The notes beneath the pieces are model-generated. The model saw only the letters and a program-made list of their open reading frames with translations. It searched no databases and was not told the DNA's origin. The position numbers and the translations under genes are program-made. DNA of 64,000 nt from Paenibacillus xylanivorans. Its GTDB lineage: Bacteria > Bacillota > Bacilli > Paenibacillales > Paenibacillaceae. The stretch spans positions 135,697-199,696 of the forward strand of contig NZ_LITU01000070.1 in NCBI RefSeq assembly GCF_001280595.1. The letters run 5' to 3'. Positions 27,316-35,811 of the stretch are shown one piece after another (position 1 is the first letter of the stretch; every line of letters begins with the position of its first letter).

Positions 27316-28542
27316 TTAGGCGTTTCGTGGCCGATCCCGGCGCAGGAATACAGCACACACCCCGAGCAGCGGCAAAAAGGAACATAGCTTGATGACGAAT
27401 GAAATGCTGGTCACATCAATCAGAGAACCGAGCACAACCGATCCAAGTCCTGCCATACCAAATGACAGACCGAAGAACAATCCCGATACCGTCCCAATAT
27501 GACGCGGGAGCAATTCTTGTGCGTAGACAATGATGACACTGAAGCCGGACATCAGAATCAACCCGATGATGCCGCACAGCACCATAGATAGAGCAGGTCC
27601 CGCATAAGGCAGCAACAGTGAAAATGGTGCAGTACCCGCAATGGAGAACCAGATCATCGGTTTACGTCCATAACGGTCAGCCAGTGGGCCGCCGAGCAAG
27701 GTTCCAACCATGCCTGCAAATTGCAGAACAAACAAGCAGATCTGAGCCTGCGAAAGAGGCAAGTTATACGCATCGGCGTAATAAAAGGCATAGTATCCGG
27801 TCATACCAGCAATATACACGAATTTGGAAAACAGCAGCAGGATGAGGATACCCATTGTAAAAGCGATAAATCCCCGACTTACAGGCTGGACAGCGGGCTG
27901 CACAATGCCGTTTGTCTGTATAGGCTGTTGTTGACGGCTGCGATTGTCTGCCAATTTGTCTCTGTACCAGCGGCTAACGGAAGACTGGATAAAGATCCCG
28001 ATCAGGGCAAAGGCCATCAGCCACAGAAAACTAAGCTGCCCATGCGGGAGCAGGATAAAGGCAACCAGCAATGGGGCGAGAGCCTGACCGGTATTGCCAC
28101 CGACCTGGAAGATGGACTGTGCCATTCCGCGTCCGCGACCGGCCGCCAGATGGGCGACGCGAGAGGATTCGGGATGAAGAATGGATGAGCCTATGCCAAT
28201 CAATGATGCGGAGACAAGCAGCATCCATAGCTCTGACGACAAGGCGAAACCGAGAACACCGATCAGAGAGAATAACATGCCGCCAGGGAGCAAGATCGGC
28301 ATTGGCTTGCGATCAGACATATAACCGACCAGCGGCTGAAGGACCGATGCGGTAATATTCAATGTGAAGGCGATCCAGCCCATCTGGGCGAAACTGAGCT
28401 GCATGGTTTGCTGGAACAGCGGGAAAGCAGACGGAACAACGGTCTGCATCGCATCATTCAGCAGATGGGCGAAGCTGACTCCGGCAAGCGCCCAATTGGC
28501 GGAGTGATTGAGTTGCATTTTGCTTACAGTGGCTTGAGCCAC
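27316..28542 (-). CDS. MFS efflux transporter, fosmidomycin-resistance (Fsr) type
   Basis: Integral membrane protein of 408 residues with about 12 TM segments. The N-terminus SFAHLLNDAMQTVVPSAFPL and the loop VGYMSDRKPMPILLPGGM are typical of the Fsr group; a second conserved loop is GGPLADRYGRKPMIWF. Fsr relatives export fosmidomycin and other small molecules; the substrate here is unknown. A polar central loop (about residues 190-215, rich in Arg and Gln) separates the two six-helix halves. It is divergently transcribed from an AraC-family regulator about 120 bp away, which is the likely controller. Confidence 0.9.
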   Translation of the reverse strand: MAQATVSKMQLNHSANWALAGVSFAHLLNDAMQTVVPSAFPLFQQTMQLSFAQMGWIAFTLNITASVLQPLVGYMSDRKPMPILLPGGMLFSLIGVLGFALSSELWMLLVSASLIGIGSSILHPESSRVAHLAAGRGRGMAQSIFQVGGNTGQALAPLLVAFILLPHGQLSFLWLMAFALIGIFIQSSVSRWYRDKLADNRSRQQQPIQTNGIVQPAVQPVSRGFIAFTMGILILLLFSKFVYIAGMTGYYAFYYADAYNLPLSQAQICLFVLQFAGMVGTLLGGPLADRYGRKPMIWFSIAGTAPFSLLLPYAGPALSMVLCGIIGLILMSGFSVIIVYAQELLPRHIGTVSGLFFGLSFGMAGLGSVVLGSLIDVTSISFVIKLCSFLPLLGVCAVFLRRDRPRNA

Positions 28543-28585
28543 GGGAGATCACCTCGAATTATTTTTTTACCATGATAAAAGATAT

Positions 28586-28641
28586 AGACAGCTATTGTCT
28601 TTGTGAAAAGTGCTTGGAAAGTGAGCACGATTTGCTATAAT
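28586..28641 (+). promoter_or_regulatory. Promoter of the AraC-family gene with a nearby palindrome
   Basis: TTGGAA (28614-28619) and TATAAT (28636-28641) are 16 nt apart, a good vegetative promoter. AGACA-GCTAT-TGTCT (28586-28600) lies just upstream and could be an operator for either divergent gene. The TATAAT includes an in-frame ATG, which argues against the longest start for the regulator. Confidence 0.6.
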
Positions 28642-28660
28642 GTCAGCAGGTGAGGAAACG

Positions 28661-29554
28661 ATGGAATTAAACATGATGCTAAATGGATTGGAATTGTGGA
28701 AGGCTTCTGGCGGATTCGCCAATGAACCCCATGTGCATGATGACTGGTATCAGGTAACGATGCCTGTAAGAGGCGAGTGTCATCTGGTGCAGGAACAACA
28801 AGCCTATCCTCTGCAAGCAGGATTGGGCATTATTGCCCATCCCCGGATGGAGCACTTTTTCGAGATTGGTTCGGATTCGGCGGTTATCGTTATTAAGTTC
28901 CGTAATCCGCCAGGAGGCGGCTTGGAGGATACAGATCAACAAGGAGCGCAGACCGAATTCCAGACTACACAAACCTTCGATCCGGCTGAGATCAGCAGAC
29001 TGTTTCGAGGCTGGAACGCCATTTTGCTGGACGATGCGCCTGAACCATTGCAGATACAGGAAACGGAGCTTGCAGTAGAGACATATCTTGGACGGATGCT
29101 GACCGGTCAACAGAATGGGAGTAACCTGACGATGGCATCCACAGGAATAGGTGTGGTGGAGAGTGTGGGGTCTGGCCTGGTTTATGGGCAGCTTCAGAAT
29201 CTGCTTCAGCGAACAAACGGCAATAGCGGTGCATTCATCGACCCCCATCTACGGCGCGTGCTGGAGTATATACACAGTGACTATACAAGTCCAATGGACA
29301 TTGAATCCATGGCGGCGGTTGCGCACCAGAGCAGGTATCATTTTATGCGTTCCTTCAAAGTACTGACAGGTTCAACGCCGTATCAGTACGTGCTGAATTT
29401 GCGCGTGGAGGAAGCAACCCGACGACTGCGTCATACAACAGATTCAGTGACCGCCATCAGTTTTGGGCTGGGGTTCTCCAATGTAAGTCAGTTCTACAGA
29501 GCGTTCCAGCGAGTGAAGGGTGTAACACCGATGGAGTACCGGAACCAGATGTAG
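28661..29554 (+). CDS. AraC-family regulator with cupin sensor domain
   Basis: Regulator of 297 residues. The N-terminal cupin-like domain (about 1-100: PHVHDDWYQVTMPVRGECHL and IIAHPRMEHFFEIG) probably binds the effector. The C-terminal AraC HTH pair is MDIESMAAVAHQSRYHFMRS and SVTAISFGLGFSNVSQFYRA with KGVTPMEYR. The start at ATG 28661 follows AGGTGAGG; an in-frame ATG at 28640 is part of the -10 box. It is divergent from the Fsr-like exporter, its probable target, and is followed by the pectin-related remnant, to which it may not be related. Confidence 0.88.
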   Translation: MELNMMLNGLELWKASGGFANEPHVHDDWYQVTMPVRGECHLVQEQQAYPLQAGLGIIAHPRMEHFFEIGSDSAVIVIKFRNPPGGGLEDTDQQGAQTEFQTTQTFDPAEISRLFRGWNAILLDDAPEPLQIQETELAVETYLGRMLTGQQNGSNLTMASTGIGVVESVGSGLVYGQLQNLLQRTNGNSGAFIDPHLRRVLEYIHSDYTSPMDIESMAAVAHQSRYHFMRSFKVLTGSTPYQYVLNLRVEEATRRLRHTTDSVTAISFGLGFSNVSQFYRAFQRVKGVTPMEYRNQM

Positions 29555-29670
29555 AATCCGAAGAGGTTGAAGCTACAGGTACATGTTTCGAAAATAAAAC
29601 AATCTTGCGCTGAGTCAGAACGCTGGCGGAGGCAGGTTAAGAGGCGGGCAGAACGGAAGAAATACGTTCA

Positions 29671-29994
29671 TTGCCCTTTTTTCTCACCTTTGTGGTGAGC
29701 AATCACGTCTCCCTGACCCGCAAAACCATGCGGATCATGTTGAAGGCATACAATGATTTTTGTGAGCCGCATTTCAGACAGGCCGCAGAGAAGGGATGGC
29801 AAGGATTAATATCCCGGTTGGTGGAAGAAACGGAAGAAGGCGTGAAGCTGAACGCAATCTGTCACGGGGCAGGGCTCAGTCCGGATCGGGATGGTTTGTA
29901 CAGTTATGATGTCAGCGAGCAGATTGTAAGTGACTCCTTCATGGGCGTGACACCACTCTTGCTGGCTGCACTGGAAATGGAGCGATTGCCATGA
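29671..29994 (+). pseudogene. C-terminal remnant of a GH105 unsaturated rhamnogalacturonyl hydrolase
   Basis: About 85 C-terminal residues resemble the end of YteR/YesR-like GH105 enzymes: AYNDFCEPHFRQAAEKGWQG, LNAICHGAG, DGLYSYDVSEQIVSDSFMGV and PLLLAALEMERL. The family is normally about 350 residues with catalytic Asp residues that are absent here. The upstream 115 bp show no GH105-like reading frame, so the 5' part has been lost by deletion or recombination. The frame begins only at a TTG without a convincing ribosome site. Its TGA overlaps the ATG of the pectin methylesterase (ATGA), so the two were once coupled in a pectin-degradation operon. Confidence 0.6.
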
Positions 29995-31082
29995 ACAAGC
30001 CTATGCCAGATGGATCGGTTCTGGATCTGTACAGGAATGGTTACCTGGTTGCTGCGGACGGAAGTGGCGATTTTCCCACCATTCAGGCTGCCATTGAAGC
30101 GATTCCGGCCGACTGCACTGAAAAATATACGATTCGTATAAAGCCAGGCACCTATGTTGAAAAACTGCACATCGAGAAGCCGATGGTCCACCTCTTCGGT
30201 GCGGGAGCTGATCAGACCATCATAACGTATGATGATTATGCGCTCAAAAAGTTCCCGAACGGGGAGTTGTATCATACCTTTCATTCGTACACAGCCTTTA
30301 TCGGGGCAGATGATTTCATCGCTGAAGGGCTTTCCTTCGTAAACTCAGGTGGGCCTGGTCGTGAGGTCGGTCAGGCGTTGGCTGTCTATGTAGATGGAGA
30401 TCGGGCAACCTTCCGGCATTGCCGATTTATGGGTCACCAGGACACGATCTTTACCGGACCGCTGCCCGAGCAGCCGATTGACCGGAGTTTCTTCGGGGGC
30501 CCGCGTGACGGGGCGGAGCGGCGGAATCTGCGCCAATATTATGAGGACTGTTACATTGAGGGCGATGTGGATTTTATTTTTGGCTCGGCTACGGCGGTGG
30601 TCCAGGGGGGTGAGATCTTTGCAAAGAATCGTTTATCCGATTCAGCGGCGGCGGAGGGCGAAGTGAATGGATGGATCACGGCAGCTTCTACACCGGAGGA
30701 TGTACGTTATGGCTATGTGTTTATCGATTGTGACCTAACTAGCAATGCCCCCGCCCAGTCTGTATATCTGGGCAGACCGTGGCGTAATCATGCCAAAGTC
30801 TGCTTCCTGAACTGTTGGATGGGGGCTCATGTGAAGCAGGAGGGATGGCATAATTGGAACAAGAGGGATGCGGAAGCGACGGTTGCGTACGTTGAATATA
30901 ATAGTGCCGGGCCTGGGGCCGGAAGTGTGATGGGGAGAGTTCCATGGGCGAGAACAATTAATGAACAGGAAGCGGCCGAATACGCTGTGCCTATTATTTT
31001 ATCCGGTGAGGATGGGTGGCAACCTTTCGAAGGCATGCTGTCATTTGAACTAGCTTCCTCGAAGTTAAAACAAACTTGGTAA
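29991..31082 (+). CDS. Pectin methylesterase, carbohydrate esterase family 8
   Basis: Beta-helix enzyme of 363 residues that demethylates pectin. Family motifs in order are VAADGSGDFPTIQAAIEAIP, GQALAVYVDGDRATFRHC, GHQDTIFTG, YIEGDVDFIFGSATAVVQ (both active-site Asp residues) and VYLGRPWRNHAKV (the conserved Arg). There is no signal peptide, so the enzyme would act inside the cell on imported oligogalacturonides, as for other cytoplasmic CE8 proteins of Bacillales. Its ATG overlaps the stop of the GH105 remnant, and it has no clear ribosome site of its own except what lies within that remnant; expression may depend on coupling. A strong terminator follows. Confidence 0.93.
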   Translation: MNKPMPDGSVLDLYRNGYLVAADGSGDFPTIQAAIEAIPADCTEKYTIRIKPGTYVEKLHIEKPMVHLFGAGADQTIITYDDYALKKFPNGELYHTFHSYTAFIGADDFIAEGLSFVNSGGPGREVGQALAVYVDGDRATFRHCRFMGHQDTIFTGPLPEQPIDRSFFGGPRDGAERRNLRQYYEDCYIEGDVDFIFGSATAVVQGGEIFAKNRLSDSAAAEGEVNGWITAASTPEDVRYGYVFIDCDLTSNAPAQSVYLGRPWRNHAKVCFLNCWMGAHVKQEGWHNWNKRDAEATVAYVEYNSAGPGAGSVMGRVPWARTINEQEAAEYAVPIILSGEDGWQPFEGMLSFELASSKLKQTW

Positions 31083-31110
31083 TACATCCGTTACTTTATA
31101 AAATAAAAAT

Positions 31111-31161
31111 AAAAAAGGCCGTCTATCAAGTCTCTTAATGACTTGATAGACGGCCTTTTTT
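31111..31161. terminator. Strong bidirectional terminator after the pectin methylesterase gene
   Basis: GGCCGTCTATCAAGTC and GACTTGATAGACGGCC form a perfect stem with a 7-nt loop, flanked by A6 on the left and T6 on the right. Confidence 0.95.
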
Positions 31162-31449
31162 GTGCAGTATATTACATTTTTCGCCCCCAATAGAAATAAT
31201 TTATCCCTTATCTCAATTGCATTTTACTGATTAAATACAGGGTGAGGATCTGTAAATTCCCTGTAAATTTGGATGATGTCTGCAAAAAAAGAAAACGAGA
31301 GGGAAGGTCCATTTTGATAATGAAGGGAGTGAAGTGGCACTCAGCGTCAGACGGTTTTATAAGCTCTATAGATCGCGGATCACATGTAAGTGCACCAGTG
31401 AATCTTTGTTTGCAAGGTGAAAATAACCTTAATACAGGAGGGATTTTGC
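31162..31449 (+). promoter_or_regulatory. Long leader region of the chitinase operon with an 11-bp-period direct repeat
   Basis: The region upstream of the first chitinase has no credible gene. It contains CTGTAAATT at 31250-31258 and again at 31261-31269, an 11-bp period as expected for OmpR-type response-regulator sites, and a CAGGG/CCCTG pair around it. About 180 nt separate this from the start codon, so a long untranslated leader is possible. I see no convincing -35/-10 pair. Confidence 0.4.
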
Positions 31450-33018
31450 TTGAATCAAGCTGTTCGATTCCGCCCGGTCATTACATTCGCTTTGGCATTT
31501 CTTCTGATTATTACGTGGTTTGCACCAAGAGCAGATGCCGCTGCCCAGTGGCAGGCAGGCACCGCATACAAAAAAGGAGATCTAGTAACATATTTAAATA
31601 AAGATTATGAATGTATTCAGCCCCATACGGCTTTGACCGGATGGGAGCCATCAAATGTACCCGCGTTATGGAAATACGTTGGGGAAGGCACGGGAGGGAA
31701 TCCAACTCCGGATACAACACCACCTTCCGTTCCTGCAGGTCTAATCTCATCCTTCGTCACAGAGACATCTGTCAATCTTACCTGGAACGCATCCACGGAC
31801 AATGTGGGCGTAACTGGATATGAAGTGTACCGGAACGGTACTCTCGCAGCGAACACTTCAACGACTACGGCTGTAGTAACGGGACTGACAGCCGGTACCA
31901 CGTATGTTTTTACAGTCAAAGCAAAAGATGCGGCAGGCAATCTGTCCGCTGCAAGTACCTCTCTCAGCGTTACAACTTCCACCGGGCCTTCGAATCCTGG
32001 GCCAACCGGTAGCAAATGGCTGATCGGCTACTGGCACAACTTCGACAATGGCTCTACCAATATTAAACTTCGCAACGTGTCAACAGCCTATGACGTTATT
32101 AATGTCTCCTTTGCCGAACCGATTTCACCCGGCAGCGGAACGCTCGCTTTTACTCCGTATAACGCTACGGTAGAAGAATTCAAGTCTGATATTGCATACC
32201 TTCAAAGCCAAGGAAAAAAGGTACTGATTTCCATGGGAGGAGCCAATGGCACGATTGAGCTCACCGATGCGACCAAGAGACAACAGTTCGAGGATTCTCT
32301 AAAATCTATTATCTCGACTTATGGATTTAATGGCCTCGATATCGATCTTGAAGGAAGCTCCCTGTCTTTAAATGCGGGAGATACCGACTTCCGTAGTCCA
32401 ACGACGCCGAAGATCGTTAACTTGATTAACGGAGTGAAAGCGCTTAAATCACACTTTGGTGCCAATTTTGTCCTAACCGCTGCACCGGAAACGGCCTACG
32501 TTCAGGGTGGATATCTGAACTATGGTGGTCCTTGGGGGGCGTATCTTCCAGTGATTCATGCCTTGCGCAATGACCTGACCCTGCTGCATGTGCAGCACTA
32601 TAACACCGGTTCGATGGTGGGACTGGACGGCCGCTCATACGCTCAAGGGACAGCAGATTTCCATGTCGCCATGGCTGAAATGCTGCTTCAAGGCTTTAAC
32701 GTAGGCGGAAGCTCGGGTCCATTCTTTAGCCCTTTGCGCCCAGACCAGATTGCAATTGGCGTACCCGCTTCCCAGCAGGCAGCTGGAGGCGGTTACACGG
32801 CGCCAGCTGAGCTGCAGAAGGCATTGAATTATCTGATCAAAGGTGTATCATACGGCGGTTCCTATACCTTGCGCCAGCCTGCGGGGTATGCGGGTATTAA
32901 GGGCATTATGACCTGGTCAATCAACTGGGACGCTTATACGAATAACCAGTTCTCGAACGCACATCGCCCGTTCCTGAATGGGCTTAGCACGCAAACGACA
33001 GAGGAGGTTGTGTATTAA
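31450..33018 (+). CDS. Secreted chitinase: CBM5/12 - FN3 - GH18
   Basis: Extracellular enzyme of 522 residues. A signal peptide (PVITFALAFLLIITWFAPR then ADA-AAQ) is followed by a chitin-binding CBM5/12 ([26 protein letters not shown]), an FN3 domain (about 85-175) and a GH18 catalytic domain (about 190-510). The active-site motif DxxDxDxE appears as FNGLDIDLEGSS, with Glu as proton donor. The start is TTG 31450, 7 nt after AGGAGGG; the longer frame from 31417 lacks a ribosome site. The chitinase gene downstream begins right after its stop. GH18 of this type (ISMGGANG, LTAAPETAY) resembles ChiD-like bacterial chitinases. Confidence 0.93.
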   Translation: MNQAVRFRPVITFALAFLLIITWFAPRADAAAQWQAGTAYKKGDLVTYLNKDYECIQPHTALTGWEPSNVPALWKYVGEGTGGNPTPDTTPPSVPAGLISSFVTETSVNLTWNASTDNVGVTGYEVYRNGTLAANTSTTTAVVTGLTAGTTYVFTVKAKDAAGNLSAASTSLSVTTSTGPSNPGPTGSKWLIGYWHNFDNGSTNIKLRNVSTAYDVINVSFAEPISPGSGTLAFTPYNATVEEFKSDIAYLQSQGKKVLISMGGANGTIELTDATKRQQFEDSLKSIISTYGFNGLDIDLEGSSLSLNAGDTDFRSPTTPKIVNLINGVKALKSHFGANFVLTAAPETAYVQGGYLNYGGPWGAYLPVIHALRNDLTLLHVQHYNTGSMVGLDGRSYAQGTADFHVAMAEMLLQGFNVGGSSGPFFSPLRPDQIAIGVPASQQAAGGGYTAPAELQKALNYLIKGVSYGGSYTLRQPAGYAGIKGIMTWSINWDAYTNNQFSNAHRPFLNGLSTQTTEEVVY

Positions 33019-35118
33019 ATGATAAATTTAAATAAACACACTGCTTTTAAGAAGACTGCAAAGTTTTTCCTTGGTCTGTCCCTGCTCTTATCCGTCATTG
33101 TTCCTTCTTTTGCGCTCCAACCTGCTACGGCCGAAGCAGCAGATTCGTATAAAATTGTTGGTTACTACCCGTCCTGGGCTGCGTACGGCAGAAACTATAA
33201 TGTAACCGATATTGACCCAACCAAAGTGACGCATATCAACTATGCTTTTGCTGATATTTGCTGGAACGGCATTCACGGGAATTCGGACCCTTCGGGCCCC
33301 AATCCAGTAACCTGGACCTGTCAGAATGAAAAAAGCCAAACGATTAATGTTCCAAACGGAACGATCGTGCTCGGCGATCCATGGATCGATACGGGCAAGA
33401 CATTTGCAGGGGATACGTGGGATCAGCCCATTGCAGGCAATATCAATCAGCTCAACAAACTGAAACAAGTCAATCCTAACCTGAAAACCATTATCTCCGT
33501 CGGAGGCTGGACGTGGTCCAACCGTTTCTCTGATGTTGCTGCGACTGCGGCAACTCGAGAGGTCTTTGCGAACTCTGCCGTCGATTTCCTGCGGAAGTAC
33601 AATTTTGACGGGGTAGATCTGGACTGGGAGTACCCGGTATCAGGCGGGCTCGATGCTAACAGCAAACGTCCTGAAGATAAACAGAACTACACGCTGCTCC
33701 TGAGCAAGATCCGTGAAAAACTGGATGCAGCCGGGGCTGTGGACGGCAAGAAATATCTGCTTACGATTGCAAGCGGTGCATCTGCGACTTATGCTGCCAA
33801 TACGGAGCTTGCAAAAATTGCTGCCATCGTCGACTGGATTAACATTATGACATACGATTTTAACGGGGCTTGGCAAAAAATCAGCGCGCATAATGCGCCA
33901 TTGAACTATGATCCTGCGGCTTCAGCTGCTGGCGTGCCAGATGCCAATACATTTAATGTGGCTGCCGGAGCACAGGGGCATTTGGATGCTGGCGTACCGG
34001 CCGCTAAACTCGTGCTTGGTGTTCCATTCTATGGCCGTGGCTGGGATGGATGCGCACAGGCAGGCAATGGGCAGTATCAGACGTGCTCGGGTGGTTCTTC
34101 CGTTGGAACATGGGAAGCAGGTTCCTTTGATTTCTACGATCTGGAAGCCAATTACATCAACAAAAACGGATACACACGTTACTGGAATGACACGGCCAAA
34201 GTGCCATATCTCTATAATGCGTCCAACAAGCGCTTTATCAGTTATGACGATGCGGAGTCCGTTGGATATAAAACTGCTTATATCAAGAGCAAAGGACTCG
34301 GCGGAGCGATGTTCTGGGAGCTCAGCGGTGACCGTAACAAAACACTCCAAAACAAACTGAAAGCGGATCTGCCTACCGGAGGTACAGTGCCTCCAGTAGA
34401 TACGACAGCACCAAGCGTACCAGGGAATGCCCGTTCGACAGGCGTGACGGCAAACTCGGTGACGCTGGCATGGAATGCTTCAACAGATAATGTAGGTGTT
34501 ACCGGTTATAACGTCTATAATGGCGCTAATCTTGCGACATCCGTCTCCGGAACGACAGCAACGATCAGCGGACTTACGGCGGGTACTTCATATACCTTCA
34601 CGGTAAAAGCAAAGGATGCGGCAGGTAATCTGTCTGCAGCCAGCAATGCTGTAACCGTAAGCACAACGGCTCAGCCGGGTGGAGATACGCAAGCGCCAAC
34701 TGCACCGACAAACCTCGCGTCTACCGCACAAACGACATCCAGCATAACGCTGAGCTGGACGGCGTCCACTGACAATGTGGGTGTAACGGGTTATGACGTG
34801 TACAACGGAACAGTGCTGGCAACAACGGTAACCGGAACGACGGCAACGATCAGCGGGCTTGCAGCGGATACCTCGTATACATTTACAGTAAAAGCAAAGG
34901 ATGCAGCAGGCAATGTGTCTGCAGCGAGCAACGCGGTAAGTGTGAAGACTGCGGCTGAAACGACGAATCCTGGCGTATCCGCTTGGCAGGCAAACACAGC
35001 TTATACTGCGGGACAACTGGTCACATATAACGGCAAGACGTATAAATGTTTGCAGCCCCACACCTCGTTGGCAGGCTGGGAACCATCCAATGTACCTGCA
35101 TTGTGGCAGCTTCAATAG
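33019..35118 (+). CDS. Secreted chitinase: GH18 - FN3 - FN3 - CBM5/12
   Basis: Extracellular enzyme of 699 residues with a signal peptide ending near ATAEAADSY. The GH18 domain (about 42-450) opens with [16 protein letters not shown] and has the catalytic [11 protein letters not shown], a YxR-type [11 protein letters not shown] and the closing [10 protein letters not shown], as in ChiA1-like processive or endo-chitinases; a CxxA-G-rich loop ([18 protein letters not shown]) resembles the Paenibacillus/Bacillus ChiA1 subfamily. Two near-identical FN3 domains and a C-terminal CBM5/12 ([20 protein letters not shown]) follow. ATG 33019 is immediately after the stop of the first chitinase, with AGGAGG 11 nt upstream inside that gene, so they are one operon. 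Confidence 0.95.
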   Translation: MINLNKHTAFKKTAKFFLGLSLLLSVIVPSFALQPATAEAADSYKIVGYYPSWAAYGRNYNVTDIDPTKVTHINYAFADICWNGIHGNSDPSGPNPVTWTCQNEKSQTINVPNGTIVLGDPWIDTGKTFAGDTWDQPIAGNINQLNKLKQVNPNLKTIISVGGWTWSNRFSDVAATAATREVFANSAVDFLRKYNFDGVDLDWEYPVSGGLDANSKRPEDKQNYTLLLSKIREKLDAAGAVDGKKYLLTIASGASATYAANTELAKIAAIVDWINIMTYDFNGAWQKISAHNAPLNYDPAASAAGVPDANTFNVAAGAQGHLDAGVPAAKLVLGVPFYGRGWDGCAQAGNGQYQTCSGGSSVGTWEAGSFDFYDLEANYINKNGYTRYWNDTAKVPYLYNASNKRFISYDDAESVGYKTAYIKSKGLGGAMFWELSGDRNKTLQNKLKADLPTGGTVPPVDTTAPSVPGNARSTGVTANSVTLAWNASTDNVGVTGYNVYNGANLATSVSGTTATISGLTAGTSYTFTVKAKDAAGNLSAASNAVTVSTTAQPGGDTQAPTAPTNLASTAQTTSSITLSWTASTDNVGVTGYDVYNGTVLATTVTGTTATISGLAADTSYTFTVKAKDAAGNVSAASNAVSVKTAAETTNPGVSAWQANTAYTAGQLVTYNGKTYKCLQPHTSLAGWEPSNVPALWQLQ
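34405..34953 (+). repeat. Tandem FN3 domain duplication in the second chitinase
   Basis: Two ~88-residue FN3 domains (about 34405-34668 and 34694-34953) share long identical stretches, for example [29 protein letters not shown] and [14 protein letters not shown]. The same motif set is in the single FN3 of the first chitinase, indicating duplication and module shuffling between the two genes. Confidence 0.85.
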
Positions 35119-35166
35119 TTAAAATTTTGATTACAACATTTTTAATTGAAGCGCGCAGTAGACAAG

Positions 35167-35197
35167 AAAAACCACCGATCTTGATCCGGTGGTTTTT
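35167..35197. terminator. Terminator of the chitinase operon
   Basis: AAAAACCACCGATC and GATCCGGTGGTTTTT pair with a single bulge, flanked by an A run and a T run. Confidence 0.88.
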
Positions 35198-35492
35198 CGC
35201 TCATATGAATGAAACTCTCCCCGTGGTTTGCATCTTGCAATTTGTCTAGATCGTCTTGATGCGATCAACAGCACCAAGAAAAAGCGGCTAATCAGGAAGC
35301 GGAAAGAAGCTGAAGGCCTGAAGAACGATCGGCCTCCTTAACGTTCCGCGCACATTTAAAACTATAACATGCTGAGCTTCTTTTTCTTTTTCTATTTATA
35401 ACTTAATTAAATTCATCTTTTTTGTGCCGTTCAAAGATAATGCTTTTATCTGACAGCAAAACCTAAAATATCACAAAGGAGGATGGGGTTCT
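35198..35492 (+). other. Intergenic region with an imperfect hairpin, upstream of the Spo0E-like gene
   Basis: Nearly 300 bp without a gene. It holds a long imperfect hairpin (GCGGAA at 35299-35304 with TTCCGC at 35344-35349, inner AAGGCC/GGCCT) and, closer to the gene, an AT-rich stretch with AGATAA-TGCTT-TTATCT (35435-35451). The AT-rich part probably includes the promoter of the small gene. I assign no function to the hairpin. Confidence 0.4.
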
Positions 35493-35672
35493 ATGAAAAG
35501 AAGCATTCTCATGCAGTTGCGTATTGAACGTGCTAGGATTCGCCTTCACGCTCAGGTAGAAAAGCATAAGAGAGTTCAACATCCCGCTGTAATCAAACAA
35601 TCTATGGTATTGGATGATTTAATTAATCAGTTTAATAGAGAAGAAGCACAAATAAAAAAGCCGATTGAATAA
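35493..35672 (+). CDS. Spo0E-like aspartyl-phosphate phosphatase
   Basis: Small protein of 59 residues with the Spo0E-family pattern: a first helix (MQLRIERARIRLHAQ), a turn with HPAVIKQS, and the second helix SMVLDDLINQF that contains the SxxxD signature needed to dephosphorylate phospho-Spo0A or related response regulators. AAAGGAGG lies 10 nt before the ATG, a strong ribosome site. In the family the role is to delay sporulation or set cell fate. Its last codons and stop lie in the stem-loop that terminates the convergent aldo/keto reductase gene. The family match is from motif and length only. Confidence 0.82.
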   Translation: MKRSILMQLRIERARIRLHAQVEKHKRVQHPAVIKQSMVLDDLINQFNREEAQIKKPIE

Positions 35673-35682
35673 ACAATCGGCT
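35650..35682 (-). terminator. Leftward terminator overlapping the end of the Spo0E-like gene
   Basis: On the minus strand GCCGATTG-TTTATT-CAATCGGC is followed by TTTTTTATTT, a good terminator for the leftward aldo/keto reductase gene. It lies within the last codons of the convergent Spo0E-like gene. Confidence 0.8.
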
Positions 35683-35811
35683 CTGGGCCAGAAACTTTTG
35701 CCGGGTTCACTAGCCCCTTTAATGTTAACAGATCATGAACAAAAACGGGATGATGTCCCATAAATAAATTTAAATTAGAATACGAGGAACATATCAGGAC
35801 CCTGGTTCATT

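Noticed and set aside
31242..31601. 119-codon plus-strand frame overlapping the chitinase start
   Set aside because: Out of frame with the chitinase signal peptide and CBM; no ribosome site; residues look like a random translation.
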